In this document: positions 1 to 8,674 of the stretch, in pieces
Layout of the letters: every line of letters starts with the position of its first letter
Numbering within the stretch: position 1 is the stretch's first letter
Assembly (NCBI RefSeq): GCF_014334115.1
Contig: NZ_CP060494.1
Location: 1,178,001 to 1,242,000 of the forward strand
Source: Sphingosinithalassobacter sp. CS137
GTDB lineage: Bacteria; Pseudomonadota; Alphaproteobacteria; Sphingomonadales; Sphingomonadaceae
Length of the DNA: 64,000 nucleotides
Reading direction: 5' to 3'
Notes under the pieces: model-generated
What the model saw: the letters and a program-made list of their open reading frames with translations, nothing else
The model's database searches: none
What the model was told of the DNA's origin: nothing
Program-made: the position numbers and the translations under genes

Positions 1-165
1 GATGGCGGCGAAGCCCAGCTCGGCCGCCGACCTGATCGTGTCGCGCGGGAAGATGTGCTTCTCGTCCCATTCGCCGGCGTGCGGCGTGATGTTGTCGGCG
101 GTGAAGCGCTGCGCCATTTCCTGAATCGCGCGCTGATCGTCGGTAAGCTCGAACTGGTCGGTCAT
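1..165 (-). CDS. Acyl-CoA dehydrogenase, N-terminal fragment (cut by window edge)
   Basis: Only the first 55 residues are inside the window; the gene runs off the left edge. They begin MTDQFELTDDQRAIQEMA and continue with an 'ITPHAGEWDE' stretch and 'RSAAELGFAAI', the typical N-terminal alpha-helical domain of FAD acyl-CoA dehydrogenases. The ATG overlaps the TGA of the upstream lipoprotein gene by one base, so the two are translationally coupled. Proximity to a methylmalonate-semialdehyde dehydrogenase on the same strand suggests isobutyryl-CoA dehydrogenase of valine breakdown. That substrate is an inference from context, because the catalytic part is not visible. Confidence 0.85.
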   Translation of the reverse strand, partial: MTDQFELTDDQRAIQEMAQRFTADNITPHAGEWDEKHIFPRDTIRSAAELGFAAI

Positions 166-644
166 CATTCCTCGCAACGGGTATAGGTGACGGGCGGCAT
201 CTCCGCCTGCTCGCGGCGCAGGCGCCGTCCGTCGTCCAGCAGGGTGAGCGTGTTGGTCTGCGTCCAGGTTTCGCCTTCGCCGGTGAAGGCCAGATCGAGG
301 AGGATGCTGGAATCGGAGAGCTGCTCGACTCGCCCCGGGGTGGCGGCCGATTCGTAGAAGACGAGCGTGTCCGGCTCGATCCGGAGCCGCTGCTCGGCGC
401 CGCGCGCACAGCCCCCCTCGCCCGCCGACCAGACGCCGCGATACCCCATCGGGATCGGGCCGTGGCGGGTATCGGTGGCGGCGGCGACCGAAGGAGTGGG
501 CTCGGGCGTGGGAGGCCCGGCGGGCGCGGAAGCCGGCTCTTCGGCCGCCCCGCCGCTGGGCATCGGCTCAGGCTGCGACGGCGATTGCGCCTCGCAGCCG
601 GCGAGCAATGCCGCAGCCGTGGCGAGCGCGACGATACGCATCAT
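165..644 (-). CDS. Small putative lipoprotein
   Basis: 159 residues. The N-terminus has a short positive start, a hydrophobic stretch and a lipobox 'LLAGC' near residue 17, so the mature protein should be lipid-anchored at the cell envelope. A Pro/Ala/Glu-rich linker of about 45 residues follows, then a compact C-terminal domain with paired cysteines ('GGCARG' and the final 'RCEE'). I do not recognise a family. The start is the first of two tandem ATGs, behind a GAGGAGA ribosome site. It overlaps the stop of the deacetylase gene by 4 nt (ATGA), and its own stop overlaps the acyl-CoA dehydrogenase start, so the three genes are probably one transcript. Confidence 0.7.
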   Translation of the reverse strand: MMRIVALATAAALLAGCEAQSPSQPEPMPSGGAAEEPASAPAGPPTPEPTPSVAAATDTRHGPIPMGYRGVWSAGEGGCARGAEQRLRIEPDTLVFYESAATPGRVEQLSDSSILLDLAFTGEGETWTQTNTLTLLDDGRRLRREQAEMPPVTYTRCEE

Positions 645-1618
645 GGACGGGTCTCCTCATGCAGAACGCGCGCGGCGAACAGCGGGGCGGCGATCGCAGT
701 GTCGTTTCGCTCGTACCAGCGCGGCGGCGGCAGATCCTGTTCCCAAGCCAGCATCTCCGTCAAGGTGCCGTTGGCGAAGGGCACGTCGGGCAGCGCGCGG
801 TAGATCGGATCGGCGAACGCCGCGTCGGCAGTGACGATCGTCCAGCCGGCCTCGCGCAGCGCGGCGACGAGATCTTCGACGAACAGCGCGGCGAGATCGG
901 TCTCGTGAAGCAGCAGCATGTGCGCGGGCGAGCGGCCGATCGCGCGCTGCGCGAGCCGATCGGCGAACTCGGCGGATTCGAGATGAGTCTCGACATAGAG
1001 GTCACGCAGCGCGTCGAGGTCGATGTCCTTGCCCGCGCGCCGCGCATCGACCGCGAGCTGCTCCATATGCCAGTCCGATCCGTCGACGGTGACATAGCCG
1101 TTGGACAACCCGCGCTCGGCAAGCCCGGCGCGGACCGCATCGCGCTTCGCCTTGTCGCGCCCGCCTTCGTCGAGAAACGGATAGCGGAACCAGGGACGAT
1201 AGCCAGGGCGGCCGCGCAGCCACGCCTCGGCGCGGTCGATATCGGCGAGATAGTCAGCAGCGGACATCGCCGAGAGGTGCGGATGGCTATTCGTGTGGTT
1301 GGCGATCACATGGCCGGCCGCGACATAGGCATCGATCGTCCGCGCGTCGCCGTCGGCAGGTGCGATCCGGGCGGGATTGACGAAGAAGGCGGCTTGCTCG
1401 ACTCCGGCCGTGCGCAACGAAGCGATGAGCATCGCCGGGCGCTCGGCGGGAGCGACGAACGCGCCGGGGCCGCGCGGAACATCGTCGAAACTGAGGGCGA
1501 TGCGCTTGCCGGGCGTTTCTTCGGCATTCGCCAGCGGCAGCAGCTGATGCACGGTCAGTTCGCGCGGCAACAGCATAGTCACCAGCGCGACGAGGAGGAG
1601 AAGGGCGCGGACCGTCAC
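641..1618 (-). CDS. Polysaccharide deacetylase family protein
   Basis: 325 residues from a GTG at 1618. The open frame extends further upstream, but that stretch is antisense-like arginine-rich sequence overlapping the RidA gene, whereas the GTG is followed directly by a signal anchor ('VRALLLLVALVTMLL'). The NodB-fold motifs are present: 'SFDDVP' (metal-binding Asp pair), 'NHTNSHPHL' (metal-binding His pair), 'FRYPFLDEGG' and a late 'LLLHETD'. Such enzymes remove N-acetyl groups from envelope or extracellular glycans. The signal sequence places it in the periplasm or at the membrane. Substrate unknown. Its stop overlaps the start of the downstream lipoprotein gene. Confidence 0.85.
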   Translation of the reverse strand: MTVRALLLLVALVTMLLPRELTVHQLLPLANAEETPGKRIALSFDDVPRGPGAFVAPAERPAMLIASLRTAGVEQAAFFVNPARIAPADGDARTIDAYVAAGHVIANHTNSHPHLSAMSAADYLADIDRAEAWLRGRPGYRPWFRYPFLDEGGRDKAKRDAVRAGLAERGLSNGYVTVDGSDWHMEQLAVDARRAGKDIDLDALRDLYVETHLESAEFADRLAQRAIGRSPAHMLLLHETDLAALFVEDLVAALREAGWTIVTADAAFADPIYRALPDVPFANGTLTEMLAWEQDLPPPRWYERNDTAIAAPLFAARVLHEETRP

Positions 1619-1658
1619 GACGCCGGCGCCTCGCCCGACGAAATGACCGGGCCGGATG

Positions 1659-2075
1659 TCAGCCGCTGCATTCGCTCTCCCCTCCGACGATCGCATCCGC
1701 CTCGATCTCGACCTTCCACTCCGGGCGGAGCAGCGCCGAGACGACGACCATCGTAGCCGCGGGACGCGCAATCGCCAGCCACCGCCCATGCGCGGCGCCG
1801 ACCGCCTCGGCATCGGCGGGGTCGGTGATGAACATGCGCGTGCGCACGATATCGGCGCCGCGGCCGCCGAGATCCTCGATCGCCTTGAAGATCAGCGCAA
1901 AGCAGCGATCGGCCTGCGCGTCGGCATCTCCCGGAGTCGAGCTGCCGTCGGCTTCGATCGGGGCGGTGCCGGCGACGGTGATCGTGTCGCCGGTGCGCAC
2001 CGCACGGCAATAGGCGAAGGGCCGTTCATAGGGCGAGCCGGAAAACACCTGCCGGCGAGTCACTGCATCAGCCAT
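1659..2075 (-). CDS. RidA-family protein, lacks the canonical deaminase arginine
   Basis: 138 residues, the usual RidA length, with the family C-terminus 'KVEIEADAI'. In classical RidA the segment 'PAR(S/T)' supplies the arginine that binds the 2-aminoacrylate carboxylate. Here the segment reads 'PAATMVVV', so that arginine is missing, as in the Rid4-Rid7 subgroups whose reactions are mostly unknown. It is therefore probably not an enamine deaminase of the YjgF type (inference). The ATG at 2075 lies 16 nt inside the end of the preceding gene, which suggests coupled translation with the STAS-like protein. Confidence 0.85.
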   Translation of the reverse strand: MADAVTRRQVFSGSPYERPFAYCRAVRTGDTITVAGTAPIEADGSSTPGDADAQADRCFALIFKAIEDLGGRGADIVRTRMFITDPADAEAVGAAHGRWLAIARPAATMVVVSALLRPEWKVEIEADAIVGGESECSG

Positions 2076-2431
2076 TCGAGCGCTTCCTCCTTGTCGACGA
2101 ACACGCGCAGATTCGGCGCCTGCAACGCGCGTTCCGCCTGTTTCTTGTTCAAGATGCTGCCGACGACGATCGCCACGCGTCCACTATTTACCTGCGCCCC
2201 GGCAAGCATGAGTTCGCCGAGCCGGTCGGCTACCTCGACCGACTGCACCGCGAACGCGATCGAATCGCTGAGCACCGGAAAGCTGGGCCGCTGCTCGCGA
2301 ACGCGCGCCGCGACCTCGACGAGCTCGGTACGGAATGCGTCAAGTGTCTCGAGCGACCAGAAGCCGCGCAGCGTGAGGTTCAGGAGACCGCGCTGCTCGT
2401 CGAACCGAATGTCGTAGCTCGCGGTCTCCAT
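2060..2431 (-). CDS. STAS/SpoIIAA-like single-domain protein
   Basis: 123 residues. It alternates beta-strands and helices in the STAS/SpoIIAA-like pattern: an opening strand 'YDIRFDEQRGLLNLTLRGFW', a central 'FPVLSDSIAF', then 'VAIVVGSILNKKQAERALQ' and a final 'VFVDKEEALEWL'. There is no signal peptide or membrane segment. The ATG at 2431 was chosen because the upstream continuation of the frame lies inside the mmsA gene and is not protein-like. It sits 11 nt downstream of mmsA and overlaps the RidA-like gene. The role is unknown; a regulatory or scaffold part is possible. Confidence 0.65.
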   Translation of the reverse strand: METASYDIRFDEQRGLLNLTLRGFWSLETLDAFRTELVEVAARVREQRPSFPVLSDSIAFAVQSVEVADRLGELMLAGAQVNSGRVAIVVGSILNKKQAERALQAPNLRVFVDKEEALEWLMQ

Positions 2432-2442
2432 CGCGCTGCTCC

Positions 2443-3975
2443 TTACCCCATCGTCGGGATGACGAAGGCGTCCTGGATGCGCGCCGCGGCGCCATCCTCG
2501 CTGCCGCGCGGGAGATCGCCTGCACCGTCGGGCCAGCGTTGAGTGATCGTCTTGACCTTGGTCCAGAAGCGGACGCCCTCGGGGCCATGCTGGTTGACGT
2601 CGCCGAAAGCCGAGCGCTTCCACCCACCGAAGCTGTGATAGGCGACGGGCACCGGGATCGGCACGTTGATGCCGACCATGCCGACATTCACTCGGTGCGC
2701 GAATTCGCGCGCGGCATGGCCGTTGCGCGTGAAGATCGCGACGCCGTTGCCATATTGGTGCTCGCTCGGCAGCCGCAGCGCGGACTCGAAATCGGGCGCG
2801 CGAACGATCTGCAGCACCGGGCCGAAGATTTCCTCCCGATAGCTTTCCATATCGGTCGTCACGCGGTCGAACAGCGACGGGCCGATGAAGAAGCCTTCTT
2901 CATGCCCCTGCAGCTGAAAGCCGCGGCCATCGACCACCAGCTCGGCGCCTTCGTCGACGCCCTTCTGGATCCAGTTCTCGACACGCTCCTTGTGCGCGGC
3001 GTTCACCACCGGACCGTAATGCGCCTCGGCGTCGGTCGAGACGCCGACACGCAGGCTCTCGATCGCGGGGATCAGCTTCTCGCGCAGGCGATCGGCGGTT
3101 TCCTCGCCGACCGGCACCACGACGGGAAGCGCCATGCAGCGCTCGCCCGCCGAGCCAAAGGCGGCGCCGGACAGATCCTGCACCACCTGATCGAGATCGG
3201 CGTCGGGCATGACGATGCCGTGGTTCTTCGCCCCGCCCATCGCCTGGACGCGCTTTCCGGCAGCGACTCCGCGCCGATAGACATAATGCGCAATGTCCGA
3301 CGAGCCGACGAAGCTGACCGCGCCGATCGCCGGATGATCGAGAATCGCATCGACCATCTCCTTGTCGCCCTGCACCACCTGCAGGATACCCTCGGGCGCG
3401 CCGGCTTCGAGGAACAGTTCGGCGAGGCGGACGGGAACGCTCGGATCGCGCTCCGACGGCTTGAGGATGAAGGCGTTGCCCACCGCGATCGCGACGCCGA
3501 ACATCCACATCGGGATCATCGCGGGGAAGTTGAACGGCGTGATCCCGGCGCCGATGCCGATCGGCTGGCGCATCGAATAGACGTCGATGCCCGGGCCCGC
3601 GCCCTGGGTATATTCGCCCTTCAGCGCGTGCGGGATGCCGCAGGCGAATTCGATCACGTCGAGCCCGCGCTGCACGTCGCCGCGGGCATCGGCGATCACC
3701 TTGCCATGTTCGGAGCTGAGCAGATGCGCCAGCTCCTCCATGTTCGCCTCGACCAGCTCCTTGAACTTGAACATCACGCGCGCGCGGCGCTGGGGATTGG
3801 TCGCGGCCCAGCCGGGCTGCGCGGCCTGAGCGGCGGCAACCGCCTTGTCGAGTTCGGCCTGGGTGCCGAGCTGGACCTTCGCCTGAACCTTGCCGGTGTT
3901 CGGATCGAAAACGTCGTTCTGGCGCGCGGCACCGCCACCCGAGTGGCCGGCGATGAGATGATCGATGGTACGCAT
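2443..3975 (-). CDS. mmsA: CoA-acylating methylmalonate-semialdehyde dehydrogenase
   Basis: 510 residues, full length for the MmsA/IolA branch of aldehyde dehydrogenases. It oxidises (methyl)malonate semialdehyde to propionyl- or acetyl-CoA with NAD+ and CoA, in valine and inositol catabolism. Visible features: 'GITPFNFPAMIPMWMF' (MmsA-type NAD-binding entrance), 'FVGSSDIAHYVY', 'MGGAKNHGIVMPDAD' and the catalytic cysteine in 'GSAGERCMALPV' at about residue 280. The ATG is preceded by GGAGAG. With the acyl-CoA dehydrogenase at the left edge it points to valine degradation. Its product propionyl-CoA feeds the B12-dependent methylmalonyl-CoA mutase route, which gives a possible link to the neighbouring B12 uptake operon (inference). 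Confidence 0.95.
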   Translation of the reverse strand: MRTIDHLIAGHSGGGAARQNDVFDPNTGKVQAKVQLGTQAELDKAVAAAQAAQPGWAATNPQRRARVMFKFKELVEANMEELAHLLSSEHGKVIADARGDVQRGLDVIEFACGIPHALKGEYTQGAGPGIDVYSMRQPIGIGAGITPFNFPAMIPMWMFGVAIAVGNAFILKPSERDPSVPVRLAELFLEAGAPEGILQVVQGDKEMVDAILDHPAIGAVSFVGSSDIAHYVYRRGVAAGKRVQAMGGAKNHGIVMPDADLDQVVQDLSGAAFGSAGERCMALPVVVPVGEETADRLREKLIPAIESLRVGVSTDAEAHYGPVVNAAHKERVENWIQKGVDEGAELVVDGRGFQLQGHEEGFFIGPSLFDRVTTDMESYREEIFGPVLQIVRAPDFESALRLPSEHQYGNGVAIFTRNGHAAREFAHRVNVGMVGINVPIPVPVAYHSFGGWKRSAFGDVNQHGPEGVRFWTKVKTITQRWPDGAGDLPRGSEDGAAARIQDAFVIPTMG

Positions 3976-4076
3976 GGCGCTCTCCTAAGGCTGGCGCTGC
4001 TCTCTCGCGGGATACAACCCGCGGGCGCCGAGTCGAGTGCCGTGTAATAAAATTGCGCAGCCTGGGGCAAGAGGCC

Positions 4077-4856
4077 TCAGGATTTCACCCGCCCGATCGG
4101 CACCGGAATCGCGAAACCCAGCTCGTCCGAAATCACCATCACCTCGACGCCGAACGCCTCGCGCAGCGGCTGATGCGACAGCACCTCACGCGCCGGGCCG
4201 AAGGCGATCACTCGCCCGTCCTTGAGCAACAGCACATCGTCCGCCGCGCGCGCCGCCTGGACGAGGTCGTGGAGCACCAGCACCACTCCCAGCCCGGATC
4301 CGGCGAGCCCACGCAGCTGTTCGAGCAGATCGAGCTGATGCCGGGGATCGAGGCTGGCGAGCGGCTCGTCCGCGAGCAGCCATTCGGGCGTGCCGGCGAG
4401 CACGCGCGCGAGCAGCACCCGCGCCCGCTCACCGCCCGAAAGCGCATCGGCCCGCCGCTTCGCGAAGCGAGTCGTGCCGGTCGCCTCCAGCGCCGCCGCC
4501 ACCGCCGCCTCGTCCGCGGGCGACGGTCCGGCGAAGGGCGCGCGATGCGGCAGGCGGCCGAGCGCCACCAGATCGCGCACCGTGACGTTCCAGTGCACCC
4601 GCGCATCCTGCGGCAGATAGCCGATCCGCCGTGCCCGCTCGCGCGGATCGAGCCGACGCACGACGCTCTTCCCCAGCCGGACCTCGCCCGCGTCGGGATC
4701 GAGCAGCGCGGCCATCGTGCGGACCAGCGTGGTCTTCCCCGATCCGTTGGCGCCGAGAATCGCCGTGACGCGGCCCGCGCGAAAGCGGGCCGTGACATCC
4801 TCCAGGACGCGCCGCTCGCCAAGGCTGACGGCAAGGCGGTCGACGCTCAGATCCAT
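4077..4856 (-). CDS. btuD: ABC transporter ATP-binding protein, cobalamin uptake (BtuD/FecE type)
   Basis: 259 residues. It is an ABC ATPase with Walker A 'GANGSGKT' (residues 35-42), Q-loop 'LPQD' (81-84), signature 'LSGGE' (139-143), Walker B 'WLLADEP' (159-165) and a switch histidine in 'LVLHD'. It powers import through the FecCD-type permease encoded just upstream, overlapping it by 10 nt. The assignment to cobalamin rather than iron-siderophore rests on the operon: a TonB receptor and a binding protein precede it and a cobalamin riboswitch leads the transcript. The sequence alone would not separate BtuD from FecE or FhuC. Confidence 0.88.
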   Translation of the reverse strand: MDLSVDRLAVSLGERRVLEDVTARFRAGRVTAILGANGSGKTTLVRTMAALLDPDAGEVRLGKSVVRRLDPRERARRIGYLPQDARVHWNVTVRDLVALGRLPHRAPFAGPSPADEAAVAAALEATGTTRFAKRRADALSGGERARVLLARVLAGTPEWLLADEPLASLDPRHQLDLLEQLRGLAGSGLGVVLVLHDLVQAARAADDVLLLKDGRVIAFGPAREVLSHQPLREAFGVEVMVISDELGFAIPVPIGRVKS

Positions 4857-5821
4857 GCCGACCGCCGCATGCGCAGAAGCAGCCAGAAGAAGAAGGGCGT
4901 TCCGATCAGCGCCATCGCCACTGCCAGCCGAATCTCCCCTGCACCCGGCGCCAGCCGCACGAGGCTGTCGGCCAGGAGCACCAGCACCGCGCCGCCCAGC
5001 GCGCTCGGCACCAGCAGCGCCGAGGGGCGCGCACCGGCGAGCGGGCGCAGCAGATGCGGAACGATCAGCCCGACGAAGCCGACCACGCCCGTCACCGCGA
5101 CGCTGGCACCCACCGCCAGCCCGGAGCCGAGCACGATCAGCAGCTGCGTCCGATCGAGCCGTTCGCCCATCGAGCGGGCCGCGTCCTCGCCCAGCGTCAG
5201 CGCGTCGAGCGCACGGCCGGTGAGCAGCAGCAGACCGCAACCGACGAGGATGAACGGCAGCGCCAGCACCACTTCGGCGAAGCTGCGATCGGTGAGCGCG
5301 CCCATGATCCAGTCGATGATCTCGGCGGTCGCCCAAGGGTTGGGCGCGATCGAAATGAGAAAGGCGGTGAGCGCGCCGCCCAGGCTCGCGAGCACGGTGC
5401 CCGCCAGGATGAAGGCGACCGCGCTCTGCGCGCGCCAGGCGAGCCCCGCCAGCAACAGCATCGACCCACAGGCGGCGAGCATCGCGCAGCCGAAGATGAC
5501 GAGCGGCGCATCGGCGGCGAACAGCACGATCGCGGCGACCGCGCCCAGCGCGGCACTCGACGAGATGCCGACCACCGCCGGATCGGCGAGCGGATTGCGC
5601 AGATAGCCTTGCAGGACCGCACCGGTAAGTCCCAGCGCAGCGCCGATGGCAGTCGCGAGGATCGCGCGCGGGAGGCGCAGCTCGGTGACGATCAGGAAGC
5701 GCGGATCGTCGTGCAGCCACCAGGCGCCGAGCGGCACCCATACCTTCCCCGCCGCCAGCGAGCCGACGAACAGCAGCACGACCAGCGCCGCCAGCCCGCC
5801 GATCAGCCCGGCGCGGCTCAT
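4847..5821 (-). CDS. btuC: FecCD-family permease, cobalamin uptake (BtuC type)
   Basis: 324 residues with about ten hydrophobic segments, the size and character of BtuC/FecCD permeases. Family motifs include 'RLPRAILATAIGAALGLTGAVLQG' in segments, 'NPLADPAVVGISSSAALGA', 'VTGVVGFVGLIVPHLLR' and 'ADSLVRLAPGAGEIRLAVAM'. It forms the inner-membrane channel paired with the ATPase that overlaps its 3' end. Its ATG overlaps the stop of btuF (ATGA), so the whole btuBFCD series is translationally coupled. The first residues 'MSRAGLIGG' are followed directly by the first membrane segment, which supports this start. Confidence 0.9.
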   Translation of the reverse strand: MSRAGLIGGLAALVVLLFVGSLAAGKVWVPLGAWWLHDDPRFLIVTELRLPRAILATAIGAALGLTGAVLQGYLRNPLADPAVVGISSSAALGAVAAIVLFAADAPLVIFGCAMLAACGSMLLLAGLAWRAQSAVAFILAGTVLASLGGALTAFLISIAPNPWATAEIIDWIMGALTDRSFAEVVLALPFILVGCGLLLLTGRALDALTLGEDAARSMGERLDRTQLLIVLGSGLAVGASVAVTGVVGFVGLIVPHLLRPLAGARPSALLVPSALGGAVLVLLADSLVRLAPGAGEIRLAVAMALIGTPFFFWLLLRMRRSAWI

Positions 5822-6699
5822 CGAATCTCGCGCCGGATCGCGGCAAGGCGCGTCATCGCCTCCACGATCACGGGGCCGCCGCAGTTCACGAGGTGCCGAG
5901 GAAAATGCGCCTGTTCCACGCGCGCGCCCATATGCGAGAGCACCCGCCCCCGCAATTGCACCGCACGCGCGCTGGCCGAACGGCCGGGCGCGTCGGGCAC
6001 CAGCATCACGCGCGGCGGATCGGCGACGACATGCTCGGCGGGAAGATAGCCGGTGAAGCGAAGGCCATAATCGGCGGCCGCATCGCGGAAGCCGGCGCGA
6101 TCGAGCATCTCGCTAAGCAATGTCCCGCTTCCCGACACCAGATTGCCGCCGATCCAGACGAGCGCGGCTACCGGCGGCTCGGCGGGCGGCCGGGCGGCGG
6201 CGACCGCGGCATCGATTCGGGCGATGAGTGCGTCTCCCGCAGCCGGGGCACCCACCGCCTCCGCCAGCTCGGCCACCTGCGCCTTGCTGCCGGCGATCGT
6301 CGTCGGCGAATCGAGGTAGAGCACGTCGAGCCCCGCGCGGCGATAGGCCTCGCGAGTCGAGGCCTGGGTGAAGCTGCTCGCCACCACTAGGTCGGGATCG
6401 AGCGCGATCACTTCCTCGGCGGTGCCGGCGGTGGTTCGGAAGCGGCGCGCCGTCTCGATCGGGATCGAGGTCGCCATCGGATCGGCGGAATAATGGCTGA
6501 TCGCCGCGATCCGGTCATCCGGCACCAGCTCGACCAGCATCGCATCGGCGCAGGGATTGGTCGAGACGATGCCGCCGGTCGACTGCGGGGCCTGCCCGCA
6601 GCCGCCCAGAAGCAGAATCAGCGCCGCGACGCCCCCCGGCACTCGTGTCGGCAGGCGTCCGACACGATCGTGAGCCGAAGGGGCGCCGCCGGCCGCCAT
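5818..6699 (-). CDS. btuF: Cobalamin-binding periplasmic protein, predicted lipoprotein (BtuF type)
   Basis: 293 residues from the ATG at 6699, which overlaps the stop of the receptor gene (TGATG); a TTG one codon earlier is less likely. It has the class III substrate-binding fold seen in BtuF: 'GIVSTNPCADAMLVEL', 'VIALDPDLVVASSFTQ' and a long middle helix. A hydrophobic run ends in 'LLLGGC' near residue 34, a good lipobox, so it may be lipid-anchored in the periplasm rather than soluble as in E. coli BtuF. About 20 polar residues precede the hydrophobic core, long for a lipoprotein signal. It would capture cobalamin delivered by BtuB and hand it to BtuC. Confidence 0.87.
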   Translation of the reverse strand: MAAGGAPSAHDRVGRLPTRVPGGVAALILLLGGCGQAPQSTGGIVSTNPCADAMLVELVPDDRIAAISHYSADPMATSIPIETARRFRTTAGTAEEVIALDPDLVVASSFTQASTREAYRRAGLDVLYLDSPTTIAGSKAQVAELAEAVGAPAAGDALIARIDAAVAAARPPAEPPVAALVWIGGNLVSGSGTLLSEMLDRAGFRDAAADYGLRFTGYLPAEHVVADPPRVMLVPDAPGRSASARAVQLRGRVLSHMGARVEQAHFPRHLVNCGGPVIVEAMTRLAAIRREIR

Positions 6700-8552
6700 C
6701 AATCGAGCCGCAACCGGACACCGGCATAGGCGGCGCGCCCGTAGGTGCCGTAGCCCGCGACCGTCTCATACTGCTCGTCGAACAGATTCTCGACGCGGCC
6801 GTACACTGCGATCCGCTCGGTCACCGGCATCTCGGCCCGCACGCTCACCAGTTCATACCCGTCGAGCCGCGTGTAATTGCCCTGATCGTTGAAGCTGTCG
6901 CCGACGATGGTGAAGGTCGCTCCCAGAGCCAAACCGAACGGCGCGCGCCAATCGACCAGCACGCTCGCCGCATCGTCCGGCCGCCGCGCCAGATCGTTGC
7001 CGACGAAGCCCTCCGACCGGTTCTCTGTATCGGTGTACGTATAGTTCGCGGTCAGCCGAAGCGCCTCGACCGGCCGCACCGACAGCTCGAACTCGACTCC
7101 CTCGGCCCGCGTGCGCGCCAGATTGGCATAGGTGTAAGTCGCCGGGTCGAAATCGATCTGGTTCCGCGTGTCGCGATGGAAATAGGTGGCGCCGATGCGA
7201 ATGCGCTCGTCGAGCAACGACTGCTCGACGCCGGCTTCCCAGCTCTCCGCCGTCTCCGGCTCGAGCGTGGCCGTGCCGTAGAAGGGTGCGAAGAGCTGAT
7301 AGAGGGTCGGCGCCTTGAACCCCTCGCCATAGCTTGCGCGCACCAGCGTGCCGGTGGCGAGCTGCAGCGCCGCATTGGCGCCGAAGCTGGTGTGATCGCC
7401 GAAGTCGCTGTGCGAATCGTTGCGCACGCCGGCGGTCAGCGTGAGCGGCTCGATCGGCGTGACGATCGCCTGGCCATAGAGGCTGGTGAGATCAGCGCGA
7501 AAGGTGTCCGAGCCGTCGTAGAAACGCAGGTTTTCGTGCTCGGCGCCGAACACGAAGCGCAGCACACCGTCGGTGAGCCGTGCATCGCCCTGATATTCGT
7601 ACCGCTCGGTGCGCCCGCGATAGAGGTAGATCGGATCGGTGCCGACCGCAGGATCATAGCTGTCGCGATTGATGTCGGCGAGCGAGAAGCCGAGCCGGTT
7701 CGTGACCGGACCGAGCTCGGCGAAGATGCCGGCGTAGCCGAAGATCTGCTGTGCCTCGGCATATTCGGCGGTATCGACGAAGCCGTAGGGCGGCGCTGAC
7801 TCAAAGCCATCGAGATCGAAGCGGCTGTCGGCATAATAGCCGCGCAGCTCGGCGCCGAGTCCCGGCGCGACCTCGGCGCGGAGGCGTCCGGTGGCGCGAT
7901 ATTGGCGATAGCCGTCGGGCTCGGTGCCGCTCGCCGCATTGGAGATGCCGTCGGTTTCGAACCAGCCGCCGCCGATCGCGCCCTGGATCCGATCGTTGCC
8001 GGCGGCGATGCTGGCATTGGCGGCGATCTGATCGGCAGCGCCATATTCGGCATCGGCCCGCGCCGCGAGCCCGTCGACCGGCGCCGTGGTCGCGATATTG
8101 ACGACGCCGCCGATCGCCTGGCTGCCCCAGACCACCGAATTGGGCCCGCGCAGCACCTCGACTCGCTCGATCGAGCCGGTCAGCAGATTGCCGAAATCGA
8201 AGCTGCCGCCCGGCGAAGAGGGATCGTTCACGCGGACGCCGTCGATCAGCACCAGCGTCTGCTCGGCCTCGGCGCCGCGGATGCGAACGCCGGTGAAGCC
8301 GCCGATCGCGCCGTTGCGGCTCGTCGCCACGCCCGGCGTGGTGGACAGGAGATCGGAGAGCACGACCGACTGGCGCCGTTCGATCTCCTTGCGCTCGAGG
8401 ACCGTGATCGAACGTCCGGTCTCGTCGGCCGACTGGGCGACGCCAGAGGCAGTGACGACGATCGCTTCGTCCTCGGAGGCAACCTGCGCCGCAGCAGGCG
8501 CGGCCGGAAGCAGCGCCGCGGAGGCGCACAGGAGAATACGGTAGTTCAACAT
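6699..8552 (-). CDS. btuB: TonB-dependent outer-membrane cobalamin receptor (BtuB type)
   Basis: 617 residues, typical BtuB length. It begins with a signal peptide ending in 'APAAAQ', then a TonB box 'EAIVVTA' (residues 29-35), a plug domain with 'GFTGVRIRGAEAEQTLVLIDGVRVND' in parts and 'RVEVLRGPNSVVWGSQAIGGVVNI', then a 22-strand-type barrel with 'ASYGEGFKAPTLYQLF' and 'VENLFDEQYET'. It takes B12 across the outer membrane using TonB energy. The ATG at 8552 is chosen because the signal peptide starts there; the frame upstream lies in the riboswitch leader. The cobalamin riboswitch about 120 nt upstream should repress it when B12 is plentiful. Confidence 0.93.
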   Translation of the reverse strand: MLNYRILLCASAALLPAAPAAAQVASEDEAIVVTASGVAQSADETGRSITVLERKEIERRQSVVLSDLLSTTPGVATSRNGAIGGFTGVRIRGAEAEQTLVLIDGVRVNDPSSPGGSFDFGNLLTGSIERVEVLRGPNSVVWGSQAIGGVVNIATTAPVDGLAARADAEYGAADQIAANASIAAGNDRIQGAIGGGWFETDGISNAASGTEPDGYRQYRATGRLRAEVAPGLGAELRGYYADSRFDLDGFESAPPYGFVDTAEYAEAQQIFGYAGIFAELGPVTNRLGFSLADINRDSYDPAVGTDPIYLYRGRTERYEYQGDARLTDGVLRFVFGAEHENLRFYDGSDTFRADLTSLYGQAIVTPIEPLTLTAGVRNDSHSDFGDHTSFGANAALQLATGTLVRASYGEGFKAPTLYQLFAPFYGTATLEPETAESWEAGVEQSLLDERIRIGATYFHRDTRNQIDFDPATYTYANLARTRAEGVEFELSVRPVEALRLTANYTYTDTENRSEGFVGNDLARRPDDAASVLVDWRAPFGLALGATFTIVGDSFNDQGNYTRLDGYELVSVRAEMPVTERIAVYGRVENLFDEQYETVAGYGTYGRAAYAGVRLRLD

Positions 8553-8674
8553 TCGCAAAGCACCCTTGTCGGCAGGGTCTTCGCGCTGCGACCGACCCCG
8601 CGTGTGGTGTCGCTCGCTCGAGGATTTCGCCCTCGTCCGCCCGGTGCACCCCGCCCGCGCGATGGAATCGACGG

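Noticed and set aside
608..1756. Long plus-strand open frame over the deacetylase gene
   Set aside because: Arginine-rich antisense translation of a real minus-strand gene with clear catalytic motifs.
2539..4047. 500-codon plus-strand open frame
   Set aside because: His/Asp/Arg-rich shadow of mmsA; high GC content makes such frames common.
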